Positions 43,043 through 51,295 of a stretch of 64,000 nt of DNA are shown here, in pieces. Location of the stretch: positions 868,001 to 932,000 of the forward strand of contig CAWEAD010000005.1 in the NCBI GenBank assembly GCA_963807225.1, read 5' to 3'. Source of the stretch: JAGVGT01 sp963807225. GTDB taxonomy: Bacteria; Desulfobacterota; Desulfobulbia; Desulfobulbales; JAGXFP01. Within the stretch, counting starts at the first letter, position 1, and each line of letters begins with the position of its first letter. Both the position numbers and the translations under genes were made by a program. The notes under the pieces were generated by a model. The model did no database searches. It worked only from the letters and a program-made list of their open reading frames with translations, and was not told where the DNA came from.

Positions 43043-44247
43043 CCGAGCTGTTTCCCGACCAACCGCAATCACCCGCCGACTTGTTAAAAACCCTGACTGT
43101 CATGCTGGTCGAGGATGAAGCGGAACTGCGCCGCGAAACCGTCGCTTTTCTGGAGTTGTACTGTGGTCGAGTCATCCCGGCCGCTAATGGTCGCGAAGCC
43201 TTGGCCCTCTTTGCAGTGGAAAGACCGGACCTGGTCATCAGCGACATCCGCATGCCGATCATGGATGGTCTGGAGTTGGCCGCCTCACTGAAAAAATCCT
43301 CCCCGGAAATCCCACTGATTTTCTGCACCGCCTTCACCGAAACCGTCTATCTGCTCAAGGCCATTGAGTTGGGAGCGGCAGGTTTCGTGCGTAAACCGGT
43401 GGATACGGATGAATTGCTGGCCGTTATCGGCAGAGCCGCCTTGCCGGTGCTTCAGCGCCGGGAGATCAGAGGCCTCTCGACTGAACTGGCGGCAGCGCTG
43501 ACCATTACCCTGGGCAACAGCCCTGCCCAGCGGGAAGTGGCAAAACAGGCCGCCCGCGTGGCCCGGAGTTCCTTCAGCATACTACTGGAAGGGGAAACCG
43601 GCAGCGGCAAGTCACGCCTGGCCAGCATTGTTCACAGCTTAAGCCCGCGCCGGGAAAAACCGCTGGTCACGATACAGTTGGGCGCCATCCCTCAGCACCT
43701 GGCCGAAAGCGAACTTTTCGGTCACCTCAAGGGCGCCTTCACCGGGGCCGACCGGGCCCGAACCGGCCTGGTGGAAGCCGCTCAGGGGGGAACCCTCTTT
43801 CTGGACGACGTCGAGGCCTGCCCCCGGGAAATTCAGGCCAAGCTCCTGCGTTTCGTGGAGGAGAAAAAATTCACGCCGGTGGGCAGCACCACGGAAAAGT
43901 CAGTGGATGTCCGCATCATCAGCGCCAGTAATCGCGATCTGAAGCAAGAGACACAGTCGGGCCGTTTTCGCGAAGACCTCTACTACCGACTGGCCGATAT
44001 TACCCTTACCCTGCCGCCGCTTCGAGAGACCCCGGACGACATTGTCCCTCTGGCCCGCAAATTTCTGCTGGAAACCTGTAATGAACTGGGACGTGACCTG
44101 CCCAGCCTGGACGACCAGGTTTGCCGCCTCCTGGTCGCCATGCCTTGGCCCGGCAACATCCGCCAGCTAAAAAGCGTCATCCGCCGCGCCGCGCTCAACG
44201 CCGGACCCGTCATCACCCCTGCGGATATCGCCAGCCCCGGCACCTGA
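43039..44247 (+). CDS. Sigma-54-dependent response regulator (HTH displaced by a frameshift)
   Basis: 402 residues: receiver (about 15-130, LVISDIRMPIMDG with the phospho-Asp near 68), then a sigma-54 AAA+ domain (about 160-385) with Walker A GETGSGKSRL, the GAFTGA sigma-54-contact motif in HLKGAFTGADRART, GTLFLDDVEACP, and the R-finger region FREDLYYRLADI. The frame stops at TGA 44247 after ADIASPGT, without the usual Fis-type HTH. The HTH is encoded immediately downstream in another frame (next entry). Removing one C from CCCC near 44236 would give a normal NtrC-type regulator. Its likely target is the sigma-54 promoter at 44624. Confidence 0.9.
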   Translation: MTELFPDQPQSPADLLKTLTVMLVEDEAELRRETVAFLELYCGRVIPAANGREALALFAVERPDLVISDIRMPIMDGLELAASLKKSSPEIPLIFCTAFTETVYLLKAIELGAAGFVRKPVDTDELLAVIGRAALPVLQRREIRGLSTELAAALTITLGNSPAQREVAKQAARVARSSFSILLEGETGSGKSRLASIVHSLSPRREKPLVTIQLGAIPQHLAESELFGHLKGAFTGADRARTGLVEAAQGGTLFLDDVEACPREIQAKLLRFVEEKKFTPVGSTTEKSVDVRIISASNRDLKQETQSGRFREDLYYRLADITLTLPPLRETPDDIVPLARKFLLETCNELGRDLPSLDDQVCRLLVAMPWPGNIRQLKSVIRRAALNAGPVITPADIASPGT

Positions 44248-44461
44248 GGCCGCCACGGTTTCCTTACAGACGCCCGCCGGCATCACGCCTGCGCCCCCGC
44301 CTTTCCCCTGCGACCTTGACCAGCTGGAAAGCTGGCTGCTTGAACAGGCCCTGCGCTACTGTGGCGGCAAGCGCATGAAAACTGCCCAGATGCTGGGAAT
44401 GAACTATTACACCTTCCGGCGCCGTCTGGAAAAACACGGTATCTCGACCGAGGAGCAGTAA
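44236..44461 (+). pseudogene. Fis-type HTH domain, displaced C-terminus of the sigma-54 regulator
   Basis: One base out of frame with the regulator, the sequence reads a Pro/Ala linker (APAPEAATVSLQTPAG) and then DLDQLESWLLEQALRYCGG, KRMKTAQMLGMNYYTFRRRL and EKHGISTEEQ, a typical Fis-like DNA-binding helix-turn-helix. It ends at TAA 44461 and has no start codon or ribosome site of its own. It belongs to the regulator at 43039. Confidence 0.8.
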
Positions 44462-44623
44462 CTCGACACCTCCGCAAGACCTCTGAAAAATTCCCCCCGC
44501 CGACTCCGCCTCGCATCCAACTAGCCGTTTCAGCTATCTGTTTTAGCTATCCATGTCGTTTCTTCGTACCGCCACCACCCCCCATTATGTAGCCAACACC
44601 CCGTAGTTACATTCTTTAATTTC

Positions 44624-44640
44624 TTGGCACGACCTGTGCT
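44624..44640 (+). promoter_or_regulatory. Sigma-54 (RpoN) promoter of the adhesin operon
   Basis: TTGGCACGACCTGTGCT matches the -24/-12 consensus: the -24 GG (44626-44627) and -12 GC (44638-44639) are exactly ten bases apart, with 15 of 16 consensus positions agreeing. Transcription would start near 44650. It sits between the sigma-54 regulator and the adhesin genes. Confidence 0.8.
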
Positions 44641-44648
44641 CTGAAGAA

Positions 44649-44888
44649 ATGATCATGGCCAAGCCAACCACCATCATAAATCCGCCCGCTCCACCCTTCC
44701 TCTGCGAATATTCGCATAAACCGGTTGAAGAATGCTACTGCCGACACGTCACCGGCCGGAGCGTACCCAATATCGCGCTGTACTGCATGGAACGTTTTCG
44801 GGAGTGCCCGATCTATCGGAAACTTTTGCAGCAGCAGACGACGGGCACAGGGCCTGACTATACCCCCCGGGAGGAGACCAAGTGTTGA
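44649..44888 (+). CDS. Small cysteine-rich protein, 79 aa
   Basis: Unrecognised family. Eight cysteines, mainly in FLCEYSHKPVEECYCRHVTG and YCMERFRECPIY, suggest a small metal-binding or disulfide-linked domain. Similar short Cys proteins with an ECYC-type block seem common in this bacterial group. The predicted transcript start is at about 44650, so ATG 44655 (leaderless) may be the true start if this promoter serves it. It overlaps the next gene by seven bases. Role in the adhesin operon unknown. Confidence 0.55.
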   Translation: MIMAKPTTIINPPAPPFLCEYSHKPVEECYCRHVTGRSVPNIALYCMERFRECPIYRKLLQQQTTGTGPDYTPREETKC

Positions 44889-45469
44889 AGGAATGGCGGC
44901 TTATCCAGACATTTGTTGTCCTGGTCTCTTTGTGCTTTCCGTTCTCGACGCGCGCCGACGACAACAGACCTGCCTCCCCGGTCGCGACCTTCCCTCCGCA
45001 GGCACCAGAGCCAAGCCGGGCGGCAGTATCCCCCTCGGTAAACGGCGTCACCCAGGCGACAGTCAATGCCGGGGTGCTCACCTGCGCCAGCCGCATCAAC
45101 CAGGTGGCCAACTTCCTCACCGATGGGACCCAGGGGGCTGGCGCGCTCTTGTTCATCCCGCCGGCCAACCCGGACCAGCGGCTGATTTCCGTCTCAATGG
45201 AGATCCCGGCGGCGGCGAATGCCCCGGTGGCTTACGCCAGCGCCAGCGTTGCCCCCAACCAGGCCAATGGCTGCGGTGGGATGTATGAAAGCGTCATTTA
45301 CTGGAGCCAGAGCTGTGAGTCCGTGGCGACCGGCAATTTTGGGGAATTGAAGCAGGCTGGGCCGCTGGCCAAAACCATCACAGTGCTGGATGGCGGTATC
45401 TGGACCAAAGTCTTTTTAATGCCGGCTGGAGCCGGCTGCGTGTCAATCAAAAAAGAAATTGTTCGCTAA
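44882..45469 (+). CDS. Exported protein upstream of the adhesin, 195 aa
   Basis: GTG 44882 follows GGAGGAGACCAA and begins a signal peptide (LIQTFVVLVSLCFPFSTRAD). The mature protein has a Pro-rich linker (residues 27-52) and then a domain of about 140 residues with four cysteines (TCASRI, NGCGGMYES, SQSCESV, GAGCVSI) and LLFIPPANPDQRLISVSMEI. I do not recognise it. It precedes the trimeric adhesin by 22 bases with no terminator, so it may be a periplasmic accessory factor for adhesin export or folding. Confidence 0.75.
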   Translation: MLKEWRLIQTFVVLVSLCFPFSTRADDNRPASPVATFPPQAPEPSRAAVSPSVNGVTQATVNAGVLTCASRINQVANFLTDGTQGAGALLFIPPANPDQRLISVSMEIPAAANAPVAYASASVAPNQANGCGGMYESVIYWSQSCESVATGNFGELKQAGPLAKTITVLDGGIWTKVFLMPAGAGCVSIKKEIVR

Positions 45470-45491
45470 CCATACCAACGGAGGCAGGCTG

Positions 45492-48400
45492 ATGAGAAAA
45501 CCACACTGGGCACAAATATTTATGCCACAGCAAGATTCGACAGGGCTGAAGAATCGTCAGGGCAGTCCCAGACGGTTCATAATGACGGCGATTGCCGCCC
45601 ATGTGCTGGCAATCCCCCTTTTTCCCATGAGCGCACAGGCTGTCGATTTCATCTCGGATACAGTTGTCGCCCGGGTAATTGGCAACAGCGATGGTGACAC
45701 CTCCGGCGAGCTGCAGGGGGCAATCATTACCTCCAACGGAAACTTTAGCACCGACAACGCCTCTCGGACTCCGATGGATGCGGGCCAGAGTAATCCACAG
45801 GCCTATATTGAGGTCATGAGTACAGGTCCTTCCGGCTCGCAAGCAACTGGGGGCTACATCAACATTTACGCCAAAGATTCTATCAAACTTGATGGCACCA
45901 CTTTGGTTACCGATGATTTTAGTGTCAATAAAGTCACTCCCGGGAGTTTCCCCTTTCCCGAGACCTACACTCCCGTGTTCACGGTTAATTCCACCACCGG
46001 TAATACAGATGTCTCCGGCACCCTGAACGTGGATGGCAGCACGACGACCGCTGGCATCACCAATACCGGCGATTTTGTCAACACCGGCGCAGCCGATCTT
46101 CAGGGGGCAATATCCAGCTCGGAAGGTGATGTTTTAATCAACGATTCGCTCAAGGTAACGGGCGCGGCCACGGTCAACGGTGCCACCTCGGTTAACAACA
46201 CCCTGGGGGTGACCGGCTTGGCCACCCTCAACTCGGCCAGCGTGACCAACGGCCTGAACGTCGGCGGAACAACCCAAACGGGGTATCTAAATGTCAACAA
46301 TACCGCAGTCGTTGACGGCACCACCACCCTGAATGGCGCCACCACGGTTAACAACACTCTGGGGGTGACCGGCTTGACAACCACGGCGGGCATCACCAAC
46401 GCCTCCGGCGGCATCAACAACACCGGTGGACTCAACAACAACAGCGGCGGCATCACCAACGCCGGCGCTATCGACGCAACCACAATAACCACCTCCGGCT
46501 TGGCCACCCTCAACTCGGCCAGCGTGACCAACGGCCTGACCGTGGGCGGAACAACCCAGACGGGGTATCTAAATGTCAACTATACCGCAGTCGTTGGCGG
46601 CACCACCACCCTGAATGGCGCCACCACGGTCAACAACTCCCTGAATGTGCTCGGCAATACCAATATCAACTCCTCCGGCAGCGGCAGCACCTCCATCGGC
46701 ACCTATGGCGGCTCCACTAACACGATCTCGGGCTTGAACAACACCATACAGGCCACCGGTACCAACGCCATCAGCGGCACAACCAATACCATCACCGGTA
46801 CAACCAATACTATTCAGGCCGGCACCAACAAGGTCGTGGTAGCCGCTCCTTCCTCGGGCAACGGGGTGCTCATCACCGGAGCCACAACCGGGATTGTTTC
46901 CACCGTCGCTGGTAGCTTGGTGGGAGCGGTGAGCATCACTGGGAGCGGCGGCGGGGCTGCTTTGACTCAGGCCGCTGTCACGACTTTCGTAGGCGATGGC
47001 TTAACCAGTAAAACCAGCGGTAATCTGACATACGACGCAACGACAAAAGTCGTTAAAGATACTTCAACGGGTGCCACCTATAACATAATAACAGGTGTCG
47101 GCAATTGGGCGGACGTTGCAATGATGTCCAACTCCGGCACGGCGGGTATCCGGATCAATGACTACGGTGTGCAAATCATCTCGCCACCGGTCTCGGGAAA
47201 TCAGGTTGCAACCAATGACATCGGCACCTCCACCGGTAGCGGGACCATCATCAACAACTTTGGCGACGGCGGTACCCAGGGCGGCACGGTAATCAACACC
47301 ATCGGTCAGGGCGGGACCAACGGTGGCAAGGTCACCAACTCCATCGGTGACGGCGGCGCGACCACCACCACCGTCAGCAACACCATCGGCACCGGCAGCA
47401 GCAGCACCGGCACGGTGACCAACGAAATTGGCCTGGGCGGTTCCGGTACCGGATCCACCATCAATAATTTCGGCTCCAGTACCGGCGGCGGTGATGTCAC
47501 CAACACCTTCGGCTCTGGCGCCTTGGCCACAGTGTCCAGCACAACAACCAACACGATTGGTGTGGGCGGCGCAGGAACGACCAACAACACCATCGGCTCC
47601 GGCGGCAGTGCCACCACCAGCGTGACCAATAACACCTTCGGCGCCGGCGGCGGCGGAACAACCTCCAACACCATCGGCGCTGCGGGTGCAGCCGGCAGCA
47701 GCACCACCAACAGCTTCGGCACCGCCAACACCGGAGATGGGACTGTTGTCAACAATATCGGCACGGGGACAGGCGTCTCAACGACGAATATCGGCAACAC
47801 CAACGCAGCGACGACAGCGACAACTCAGGGCGGCAACGGCACCCTGTCGGTTGCCAACAACAACGTCAGCATGGGCGTGGACGGCGGGTCATCCATCAGC
47901 GCGACCAACACCAACAACGTGCTGAACGCCGCCCGGCAGAATCAGTTGACCGGCGCCACCGGCAACACCTTCACAGCAACAACCGGTGACAACACCATGG
48001 ACGCTTTGACCGGGGCCAACTCCATCACCGGTCAAACAGGCAACGATATCACCGCCACCACCGGTAACAACACCATGGGCGCTTTGGCCGGGGCCAACTC
48101 CATCACCGGTCAAACAGGTAACACCTTCACAGCAACAACCGGTAACAACACCTTGGACGCTTTGGCCGGGGCCAACTCCATCACCGGTCAAACAGGCAAC
48201 GATATCACCGCCACCACCGGTGACAATGCCATGACCGCCACCACCGGCAGCAACCTCTTTGAGGCCAATGCCGCCAACCAGTCGAACACCTTCTCCGCCA
48301 CCGGCACCAACGGCAGCAACAATCTGACCGCCAATGCCATCACCGGCAGCAACAACCTCGAAGCACGTTACAACAATATCGGCGTCTCCACTGCCAACTC

Positions 48401-49313
48401 CATTAACGCCATAGGTAACAACAGCGTTGGAACCACGGTCAACGCCACGGGTGGGAATAGCTACATGTCGGTGGTCAACGGCACCGCCAGCCTGCGCTCG
48501 GGAACCGGTGCAACCGCCAGCGGTTTCACCACCACCAGTTCGCCGCAGACCCTCAGTACTGATCATGTCACCCTCAACACCCAGCTCAACGGGGTAGGAG
48601 ACAACGCCAGCCGGCAGAACATCGCCGGAGCCTCGTATGTGAACCGCCTGGAAGGGAACACCCTGATCAACGGCAACACCTATATCAACGGCACCCTGGT
48701 CTATACCTCCAACACCTCGGCGAGCACCACCGTAACCTCAGGGACCTCGATTCTGAACGACGCCTATCAGAGCACCAACGGTCAGATGAACATCGTTAAT
48801 GCCGGCGGCTCCGGCGCCCTGGTTGATGATAACGGCAAGATCACCACCGGTATAGTTGACCAGTCCACCGCCTCTCTGGTTCTGACCAATGGTGTCGGTA
48901 ATACCCACGGCCTGGTAGTAACCGAGGAAAAAACCGTGCTTTCGGGCGGCACCCACTCAACCACCTTGACCCTGCATGATGACGGTGCCACCTTTGCCAA
49001 TGCCGATAACGGCGAGGCAGTCCGAGTCCATGGCGTGGACGACGGCATGGCCCAGACTGATGCCGTGAACTTGCGGCAACTCTCTCAGGGGGTGGCCATG
49101 GCAGCCGGCCTAGCCGCCCTTCCGCAAGTTGAACAGGGCAAGACCTTTGCCATTGCAGCCGGGTCCGGCTTTTACAAAGGTACCGAATCCTTGGCCATGG
49201 GTGTCAGCGCCCGTTTTCTAGAGAACTTTGTGGTTAAAGGAGGTTTCAGCATGGTGCCTGAAGCCAGCCACATCAGCGCCACCGGGAATGTCGGTATTTC
49301 CTATTCCTGGTAG
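45492..49313 (+). CDS. Trimeric autotransporter adhesin (YadA type)
   Basis: ATG 45492 follows GGAGG; the frame is open 11 codons upstream. The 1273-residue product starts with a long extended signal peptide (about 50 residues, ending near PMSAQA). It continues as a low-complexity passenger of Asn/Thr/Gly-rich beta repeats (for example TTTLNGATTVNN, NTIGVGGAGTTNN, GANSITGQTG). It ends in a YadA-type anchor: DAVNLRQLSQGVAMAAGLAALPQ, GKTFAIAAGSGFYKGTESLA and the terminal strand NVGISYSW with the final aromatic. Three chains would form one outer-membrane barrel. The passenger probably mediates attachment or cell-cell contact. Expected to be driven by the sigma-54 promoter at 44624. Confidence 0.92.
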   Translation: MRKPHWAQIFMPQQDSTGLKNRQGSPRRFIMTAIAAHVLAIPLFPMSAQAVDFISDTVVARVIGNSDGDTSGELQGAIITSNGNFSTDNASRTPMDAGQSNPQAYIEVMSTGPSGSQATGGYINIYAKDSIKLDGTTLVTDDFSVNKVTPGSFPFPETYTPVFTVNSTTGNTDVSGTLNVDGSTTTAGITNTGDFVNTGAADLQGAISSSEGDVLINDSLKVTGAATVNGATSVNNTLGVTGLATLNSASVTNGLNVGGTTQTGYLNVNNTAVVDGTTTLNGATTVNNTLGVTGLTTTAGITNASGGINNTGGLNNNSGGITNAGAIDATTITTSGLATLNSASVTNGLTVGGTTQTGYLNVNYTAVVGGTTTLNGATTVNNSLNVLGNTNINSSGSGSTSIGTYGGSTNTISGLNNTIQATGTNAISGTTNTITGTTNTIQAGTNKVVVAAPSSGNGVLITGATTGIVSTVAGSLVGAVSITGSGGGAALTQAAVTTFVGDGLTSKTSGNLTYDATTKVVKDTSTGATYNIITGVGNWADVAMMSNSGTAGIRINDYGVQIISPPVSGNQVATNDIGTSTGSGTIINNFGDGGTQGGTVINTIGQGGTNGGKVTNSIGDGGATTTTVSNTIGTGSSSTGTVTNEIGLGGSGTGSTINNFGSSTGGGDVTNTFGSGALATVSSTTTNTIGVGGAGTTNNTIGSGGSATTSVTNNTFGAGGGGTTSNTIGAAGAAGSSTTNSFGTANTGDGTVVNNIGTGTGVSTTNIGNTNAATTATTQGGNGTLSVANNNVSMGVDGGSSISATNTNNVLNAARQNQLTGATGNTFTATTGDNTMDALTGANSITGQTGNDITATTGNNTMGALAGANSITGQTGNTFTATTGNNTLDALAGANSITGQTGNDITATTGDNAMTATTGSNLFEANAANQSNTFSATGTNGSNNLTANAITGSNNLEARYNNIGVSTANSINAIGNNSVGTTVNATGGNSYMSVVNGTASLRSGTGATASGFTTTSSPQTLSTDHVTLNTQLNGVGDNASRQNIAGASYVNRLEGNTLINGNTYINGTLVYTSNTSASTTVTSGTSILNDAYQSTNGQMNIVNAGGSGALVDDNGKITTGIVDQSTASLVLTNGVGNTHGLVVTEEKTVLSGGTHSTTLTLHDDGATFANADNGEAVRVHGVDDGMAQTDAVNLRQLSQGVAMAAGLAALPQVEQGKTFAIAAGSGFYKGTESLAMGVSARFLENFVVKGGFSMVPEASHISATGNVGISYSW
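46214..46636 (+). repeat. Internal ~139-bp direct repeat in the adhesin
   Basis: Bases 46214-46350 and 46498-46636 are near-identical copies encoding TLNSASVTNGL, TTQTGYLNVN and TTTLNGATTVNN. They differ at only a few sites, which indicates recent duplication and makes this region prone to recombination-driven length change. Confidence 0.8.
47964..48236 (+). repeat. 78-bp tandem repeat (26 aa) in the adhesin, about 3.5 copies
   Basis: Copies begin at 47964, 48042, 48120 and 48198. Each unit encodes N(T/D)xTATTG(D/N)N-type sequence followed by GANSITGQTG. The last copy is partial. Units alternate between two forms (NTFTATT and NDITATT), so the array grew by doubling. Confidence 0.85.
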
Positions 49314-49340
49314 TTCACCGCTTTGCATCAGGCTTTCTCA

Positions 49341-49385
49341 AAAGCTCGCAGGGGGATAAACACCTCCCGCGGGCTTTCTCTTTTG
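49341..49385 (+). terminator. Terminator after the adhesin gene
   Basis: AAAGCTCGCAGGG pairs with CTCCCGCGGGCTTT (with wobbles) around ATAAACAC, followed by CTCTTTTG. It lies about 30 bases after the adhesin stop. Confidence 0.65.
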
Positions 49386-49535
49386 TCGGCCTGAACGGAG
49401 ATTAGATTCCAAAACTGGCGTGCTGAAAAGGGTATCAGACAAAGGAATTTGCTCACTTACGCCCCAGACAATCATCTTCGCTTTTCTCTTGCCAATCGTC
49501 CGGGGCGGGTTATGCTGGCGCGATGCTGAAAACCG

Positions 49536-50444
49536 ATGCAAAAAACGGGGGAGGGGAGGTTGCCGCTCTGGGGGATACACAGCCTGATGCTGCTGGCGGC
49601 CCTGATCGTGGCCAGTTCCTTCACGGTCGGCGAGGCGATCACCCGCGGCCTTGATCCGGCCGTGCTGCTGCTGGTCCGTTACCTGGTTGCGGCCGGTTGC
49701 CTGGCCCCGATCCTGCTCATAAATCACGGCCTGCACCGACCGCCGGCCCGGCAGCTGGCCGGCTACGCCATCATCAGCTTCAGCACCGTCGGCTTCTTCT
49801 GGTGCATGTTCGAGTCGCTGCGCTTTACCACCGCCATCAACACCAGCATCATCTTCACCCTGGTGCCCGGCATCTCCGGACTTTACAGCGCCGTTTTTCT
49901 CCACGAACGTCTCGGCCGCTATCGTTTGCTGGCCCTGGGCTGCGGGATGTTCGGCGCCCTCTGGGTGATCTTCCGGGGCGATCTGGCCCGGCTGCTGGCC
50001 CTGGAGATAAACCACGGCGATCTGCTCTTCCTGGCCGGCTGCTTCCTGATGGCCGCCTATACCCCCCTGGTTAAAGTGGTGCATCGGCGGGAATCCATGG
50101 TGGTCATGACCTTCTGGGTCCTGGCCACCGGCTGCCTCTGGCTGCTTCTGCTGGCGGCGCCCAAGTTGGCCGGGGTGGACTGGAGCGGGGTCACGACCAA
50201 GGTCTGGGCCGGCATCGTCTACCTGGCGATCTTCTCCACCGTCGTCACTTTCTATCTCACCCATCTGGCCACCATCCACATCGGCCCCACTCGGGTCATG
50301 GCCTACAGCTACTTCTATCCCGCCTTCGTCCTGGTGATCAACTGGTGTTTCGGCAAAGGATTACCGCCGGCCGTCATCCTGCCCGGGGTCGTCGTCGTCA
50401 CCCTGGCCACCGTGGTCCTCCAGCACGGCGCCGCCCGGAATTGA
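49536..50444 (+). CDS. EamA/DMT superfamily transporter
   Basis: 302 residues with ten membrane helices in two EamA halves (ASSFTVGEAITRGLDPAVLLL, GFFWCMFESLRFTTAINTSI, then FLAGCFLMAAYTPLVKVVHR and STVVTFYLTHLATIHIGPTR). DMT transporters export amino acids or other metabolites; substrate not predictable. The start is uncertain. The duplicated copy at 41282 starts at an ATG that corresponds to 49524 here, but 49524 is out of frame by one base in a G-rich run (GGGGGAGGGGAGG). ATG 49536 is used for now. The 5' end forms the right border duplication of the adhesin island. Confidence 0.88.
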   Translation: MQKTGEGRLPLWGIHSLMLLAALIVASSFTVGEAITRGLDPAVLLLVRYLVAAGCLAPILLINHGLHRPPARQLAGYAIISFSTVGFFWCMFESLRFTTAINTSIIFTLVPGISGLYSAVFLHERLGRYRLLALGCGMFGALWVIFRGDLARLLALEINHGDLLFLAGCFLMAAYTPLVKVVHRRESMVVMTFWVLATGCLWLLLLAAPKLAGVDWSGVTTKVWAGIVYLAIFSTVVTFYLTHLATIHIGPTRVMAYSYFYPAFVLVINWCFGKGLPPAVILPGVVVVTLATVVLQHGAARN

Positions 50445-50587
50445 CAATCCGCGCTTGAGGTGGTGCAGGACAGGTTCCACCCGCCACTTCCTTATTTTGA
50501 ATTGGACTGCCCGCCAACCTTGGTTATCATATCAGTTGAAATTCACAGCGATTTCGCTTCCGAAAGTTGAATAGCCAAGGAGACCCA

Positions 50588-51235
50588 ATGAAGATCATCG
50601 CCATCAACGGCAGTGCGCGTAAGAACTGGAACACCGCGACCCTGCTCAAGCATGCCCTGGAAGGGGCGGCCAGCGCGGGGGCGACGACCGAGTTGGTCCA
50701 CCTCTATGATCTTGATTACCAGGGCTGTACCAGCTGCTTCGCCTGCAAGATGGTGGGCGGGCCAAGTGAGGGACGCTGTGCCATGAAGGACGGCGCCACG
50801 CCGATCCTTCATCGGATCGAGGCTGAGGTCGACGTATTGATCCTGGGCTCGCCCATCTATTTCGGCGGGATGTCCGGAGAGATGCACTCCTTTCTGGAAC
50901 GGCTGCTCTTCGCCCCCCTCGTCTACTCGAATCCGCCGCGCTCGTTATTCCCGCGCCGGATAAGGACCGGTTTCATTTACACCATGAATGTCTCCGAAGA
51001 GATGAGCGCCAAAATCGGCTATGAAGCAATGTTTGCCGCCACTGAAGCCTCCCTGGGCAGGATACTCGGGGAGGCCGAAACCTTCCGCAGCTATGACACC
51101 TGCCAGTTCCCGGATTACTCCAAGGTGGTGATGGAGTACCTGGATCCGGTCCACAAGCTGGCCCGGCGCGAGCAGGTCTTCCCCGAGGAGTGCCGGCGGG
51201 CCTTCGAGTTCGGCCGCCGTCTGTCGGTGGCTTAA
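50588..51235 (+). CDS. NADPH-dependent FMN reductase/flavodoxin-fold iron-sulfur-type protein
   Basis: ATG 50588 follows AAGGAGACCCA. The 215-residue protein opens with KIIAINGSARKNWNTATLLK, the FMN-phosphate loop of the NADPH-dependent FMN reductase family, and continues with LILGSPIYFGGMSGEMHSFLERL. A Cys cluster, GCTSCFACKM and later GRCAMKD, could bind an iron-sulfur cluster as in related archaeal and deltaproteobacterial flavoproteins. Electron transfer or quinone/drug reduction is likely. Stands alone, 143 bases after the transporter. Confidence 0.85.
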   Translation: MKIIAINGSARKNWNTATLLKHALEGAASAGATTELVHLYDLDYQGCTSCFACKMVGGPSEGRCAMKDGATPILHRIEAEVDVLILGSPIYFGGMSGEMHSFLERLLFAPLVYSNPPRSLFPRRIRTGFIYTMNVSEEMSAKIGYEAMFAATEASLGRILGEAETFRSYDTCQFPDYSKVVMEYLDPVHKLARREQVFPEECRRAFEFGRRLSVA

Positions 51236-51295
51236 GTTTGCCGCGCCCGCCCGGGAATGACGGCGCCCGGCAGCGTCCGCCTGGCCTCCACAGCC

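Noticed and set aside
46100..48566. Long open frames on the minus strand of the adhesin gene
   Set aside because: They mirror the Thr/Asn/Gly repeat codons, have proline/valine-rich low-complexity products and no ribosome sites.
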